Positions 41,760-43,378 of a stretch of DNA of 43,378 nt are shown in pieces. The first letter of the stretch is position 1. Every line of letters begins with the position of its first letter. Under the pieces are notes generated by a model that saw nothing but the letters and a program-made list of their open reading frames with translations, had not been told where the DNA came from and did not search any database. Source of the stretch: Mycobacterium sp. (GTDB lineage Bacteria; Actinomycetota; Actinomycetes; Mycobacteriales; Mycobacteriaceae); assembly GCF_008709575.1 (NCBI RefSeq), contig NZ_VYIK01000029.1, positions 1 to 43,378 of the forward strand, given 5' to 3'. The position numbers were made by a program, and so were the translations under genes.

Positions 41760-43225
41760 GCATCCCGATCTGGATGGCCCTGCCGCCGGAGGTGCATTCG
41801 GCGCTGCTCAGCAGCGGCCCGGGCCCGGGCGCGATGCTGGCGGCGGCCCACGCCTGGCACGCGTTGAGCACCCACTACGCCGCAGCGGCCGACGAGCTGT
41901 CCACCCTGGTGGCCACCACCCGGGCCGACGCCTGGGACGGCGCCGGCGCCGAGGCCTACGCAGCCGCCAGCACGCCCTACATCGGGTGGCTGCTGCAAGC
42001 GGCCACCGACGCCGCCGCCACCGCCGCCCAGCAGGAGACCGCGGCCGGCGCCTACACCGCCGCGCTGGCCGCCATGCCCACCCTGGCCGAGCTGGCCGCC
42101 AACCACGCACTCCACGCGGCGTTGCTGGCCACGAACTTCTTCGGCATCAACACCATCCCGATCGCGCTCAACGAAGCCGACTACGCGCGGATGTGGATTC
42201 AGGCCGCCACCACCATGAGCACCTACCACCAAGTGTCCACCACCGCCCTCGCCGCCACACCGACCACACCCCCCGCCCCGCCGGTGCGCAAACACGGCCC
42301 ACTTTCGGCCGCCACCGACTATTTCCCCGGCGACCCGATCCTCAACGACTGGGAGAACGTCGTCCAAACCGTGATAGATCATCTGTTCGGGGTTACAAGC
42401 CCGCCGTACTTCGACTCACTGGGTACTTTTCCCCAGGGGTTGACGGAGTTCGTGGCGGATCCGTCCCCGGCGCTTTTGGCTGCTCTGGTTTTCGCCGCAA
42501 CCTTCGAGGTCACGTTCGACACGGCGTTCTTCTCCCCGGCCTCGCTGTTGAGCACACCGTTGCTGCCGGTGGCCGGCCTGGCCGGCTTTGCGGGTTTGAG
42601 CGGACTGGCGGGCATACCTCACCCCGAACCGCTGCCCGATACCGCGGGCGAGCTTTCGCAATCCCCGCCGATCGCGGTGCAACCGTCCGTGTCACCGGTC
42701 GCGGCGCTCGTGACGCCGGGGCCGGCCGCACCGGCCGCGGTGGGTACGGTGACGCCACCCGCACCGCCCGCTTCCGCCCCGGCTTCCCCGCCGAGTGCGC
42801 CGGCTGCCGGGGTGGGTTTTGGTTACCTGGTGCCCGGCGCCGGTCCGGATGAGGAACACGGCCCGACACCGACCGCCCGCAGCAAAGCCGGCGCACCGTC
42901 GGCGGACATCGGTGCCGCAGCCACGACCGCAGCCCCAGCGGCTGCCCGGCACCGCTCGCGGCGGCGCCGGCGCGGCATACTGCGTGACCACGCCGACGAA
43001 TACCTCGACATCGATGCCGACCTCGACAGCACCGCGGCCGCCCCGGCCGTAGCGGCAGCCGCTGCCTCCGACCGCGGGGCCGGCCCGCTGGGGCACACCG
43101 CGACACTGCCGAGTACCGACCGGAGCCGCCCGCACGGCTTGATCACCGTGACCGGCACCTTCGGGACCGGACCCGACCAACCGCAACTGCCCCACACCTG
43201 GGCCGATGACCCTCACAGCGGATGA
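41756..43225 (+). CDS. PPE family protein, PPW subfamily (PPE2-like)
   Basis: A 489-aa type VII secretion substrate. The N-terminal helical PPE domain (1-180) has the P10-P11-E12 signature in MALPPEVHSALL, the WxG motif DAWDG at 59-62 and the conserved NHALHAALLATNFFGINTIPIALNEADY stretch (given as NHALHAALLATNFFG and INTIPIALNEADY). The middle (300-400) is Pro/Ala-rich. The C terminus has a basic cluster RHRSRRRRRG (398-407) like the nuclear-localisation-type cluster of PPE2, then FGT (469-471) and PxxPxxW (P476-W482), the PPW signature. The next gene starts inside its stop (ATGA). No PE partner gene precedes it. PPW proteins of this class often lie near metal or cobalamin genes. Confidence 0.92.
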   Translation: MSIPIWMALPPEVHSALLSSGPGPGAMLAAAHAWHALSTHYAAAADELSTLVATTRADAWDGAGAEAYAAASTPYIGWLLQAATDAAATAAQQETAAGAYTAALAAMPTLAELAANHALHAALLATNFFGINTIPIALNEADYARMWIQAATTMSTYHQVSTTALAATPTTPPAPPVRKHGPLSAATDYFPGDPILNDWENVVQTVIDHLFGVTSPPYFDSLGTFPQGLTEFVADPSPALLAALVFAATFEVTFDTAFFSPASLLSTPLLPVAGLAGFAGLSGLAGIPHPEPLPDTAGELSQSPPIAVQPSVSPVAALVTPGPAAPAAVGTVTPPAPPASAPASPPSAPAAGVGFGYLVPGAGPDEEHGPTPTARSKAGAPSADIGAAATTAAPAAARHRSRRRRRGILRDHADEYLDIDADLDSTAAAPAVAAAAASDRGAGPLGHTATLPSTDRSRPHGLITVTGTFGTGPDQPQLPHTWADDPHSG

Positions 43226-43378
43226 GCCGACGACACCCGACAACTCCGCGGCGCCACCCGCCGAGGCTCACCCGCGCGGCACGGGTCGGCCTGCTCGGGA
43301 TAGCGCTGATGGCGGCCACCAGTCCGGTTCGTGCGCTGGCTGATGAGGCGGCGTTGATCATGGGCGGCACCGGCGACC
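43222..43378 (+). CDS. PE-PPE-domain protein, N-terminal fragment
   Basis: The first 52 codons of a gene cut by the right edge. ATG 43222 overlaps the PPE stop. The N terminus is basic (MSRRHPTTPRRHPPRLTR), followed by a hydrophobic segment VGLLGIALMAATSPVRALA, a signal peptide or anchor, and then ALIMGGTGD, the strand that opens the PE-PPE (PF08237) serine-hydrolase domain. Family members include acyltransferases and esterases acting on cell-wall lipids. The catalytic residues lie outside the window. Confidence 0.75.
   Translation, partial: MSRRHPTTPRRHPPRLTRAARVGLLGIALMAATSPVRALADEAALIMGGTGD

Noticed and set aside
1..43378. tRNA, rRNA, CRISPR, insertion sequences, phage or integration sites
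   Set aside because: No cloverleaf with conserved T-loop, no regularly spaced repeats, no transposase or integrase, and no terminal inverted repeats were seen by eye; a tRNAscan or ISfinder run would settle it.

Overview
The window is high-GC actinobacterial DNA from a Mycobacterium, most likely a non-tuberculous, probably slow-growing species. The left third matches, gene for gene, the M. tuberculosis order infB - Rv2840c - nusA - rimP - Rv2843 - Rv2844 - proS - efpA - cysG - cobB - cobO - Rv2850c - mqo as I remember it. The right end carries a PPE protein of the PPW type and the start of a PE-PPE-domain protein. Species assignment is inference.

Layout. (1) 1-2419, minus strand: translation/transcription operon rimP-nusA-ylxR-infB (infB cut by the window edge). 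(2) 2598-3589, plus: a Tat/lipobox lipoprotein coupled to a ferritin-like DUF4439 protein. (3) 3586-12092, minus: proS, the efflux pump efpA, and a cobalamin/siroheme block (chelatase-like AAA/VWA protein, cobO, cobB, cysG). (4) 12140-16734: a cytochrome P450, mqo, a Fur-family regulator and a divergent phosphodiesterase-like protein. (5) 16735-19963, plus: a MacB/LolD-type ABC ATPase and its two-part FtsX permease, behind a 20-bp palindrome. (6) 19983-36974, minus: a 17-kb chain of seven overlapping ORFs that builds a nonribosomal product. (7) 36975-37200: the divergent control region. (8) 37201-43378, plus: HMA metal-binding protein, methyltransferase, a secreted repeat protein, a TcmP-type methyltransferase, PPE and PE-PPE-domain proteins.

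The exciting part is (6)-(7). Two NRPS proteins (3035 and 1829 aa) have the combined order FAAL - ACP - Cy - A(Cys) - PCP - Cy - degenerate MT - PCP - Cy - PCP // docking - Cy - A(Cys) with embedded MT - PCP - TE, followed by a saccharopine-dehydrogenase-like reductase and a thiazolinyl imide reductase. This is yersiniabactin/pyochelin chemistry, but started by a fatty acid instead of salicylate and with four heterocyclization domains. The predicted product is a lipid-tailed chain of up to four cysteine-derived thiazoline/thiazolidine rings, a plausible metallophore. The terminal thioesterase has Cys in place of the nucleophilic Ser and Ser where the catalytic Asp is expected. The first two Cy domains have Asn for the first Asp of DxxxxDxxS.

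Upstream of the NRPS start lie two very small ORFs (10 and 33 codons) joined to it by ATGA and TAATG overlaps. About 60 bp before them is an AT-rich 7-1-7 palindrome of the Fur/Zur type, shared with the divergent HMA-domain gene. I therefore propose a metal-controlled (zinc, iron or copper) lipo-thiazoline metallophore system. The Fur-family gene and the ABC exporter at 15-20 kb are candidate regulator and exporter, but nothing in the sequence proves that link. I found no tRNA, rRNA, CRISPR array, IS element or phage gene.
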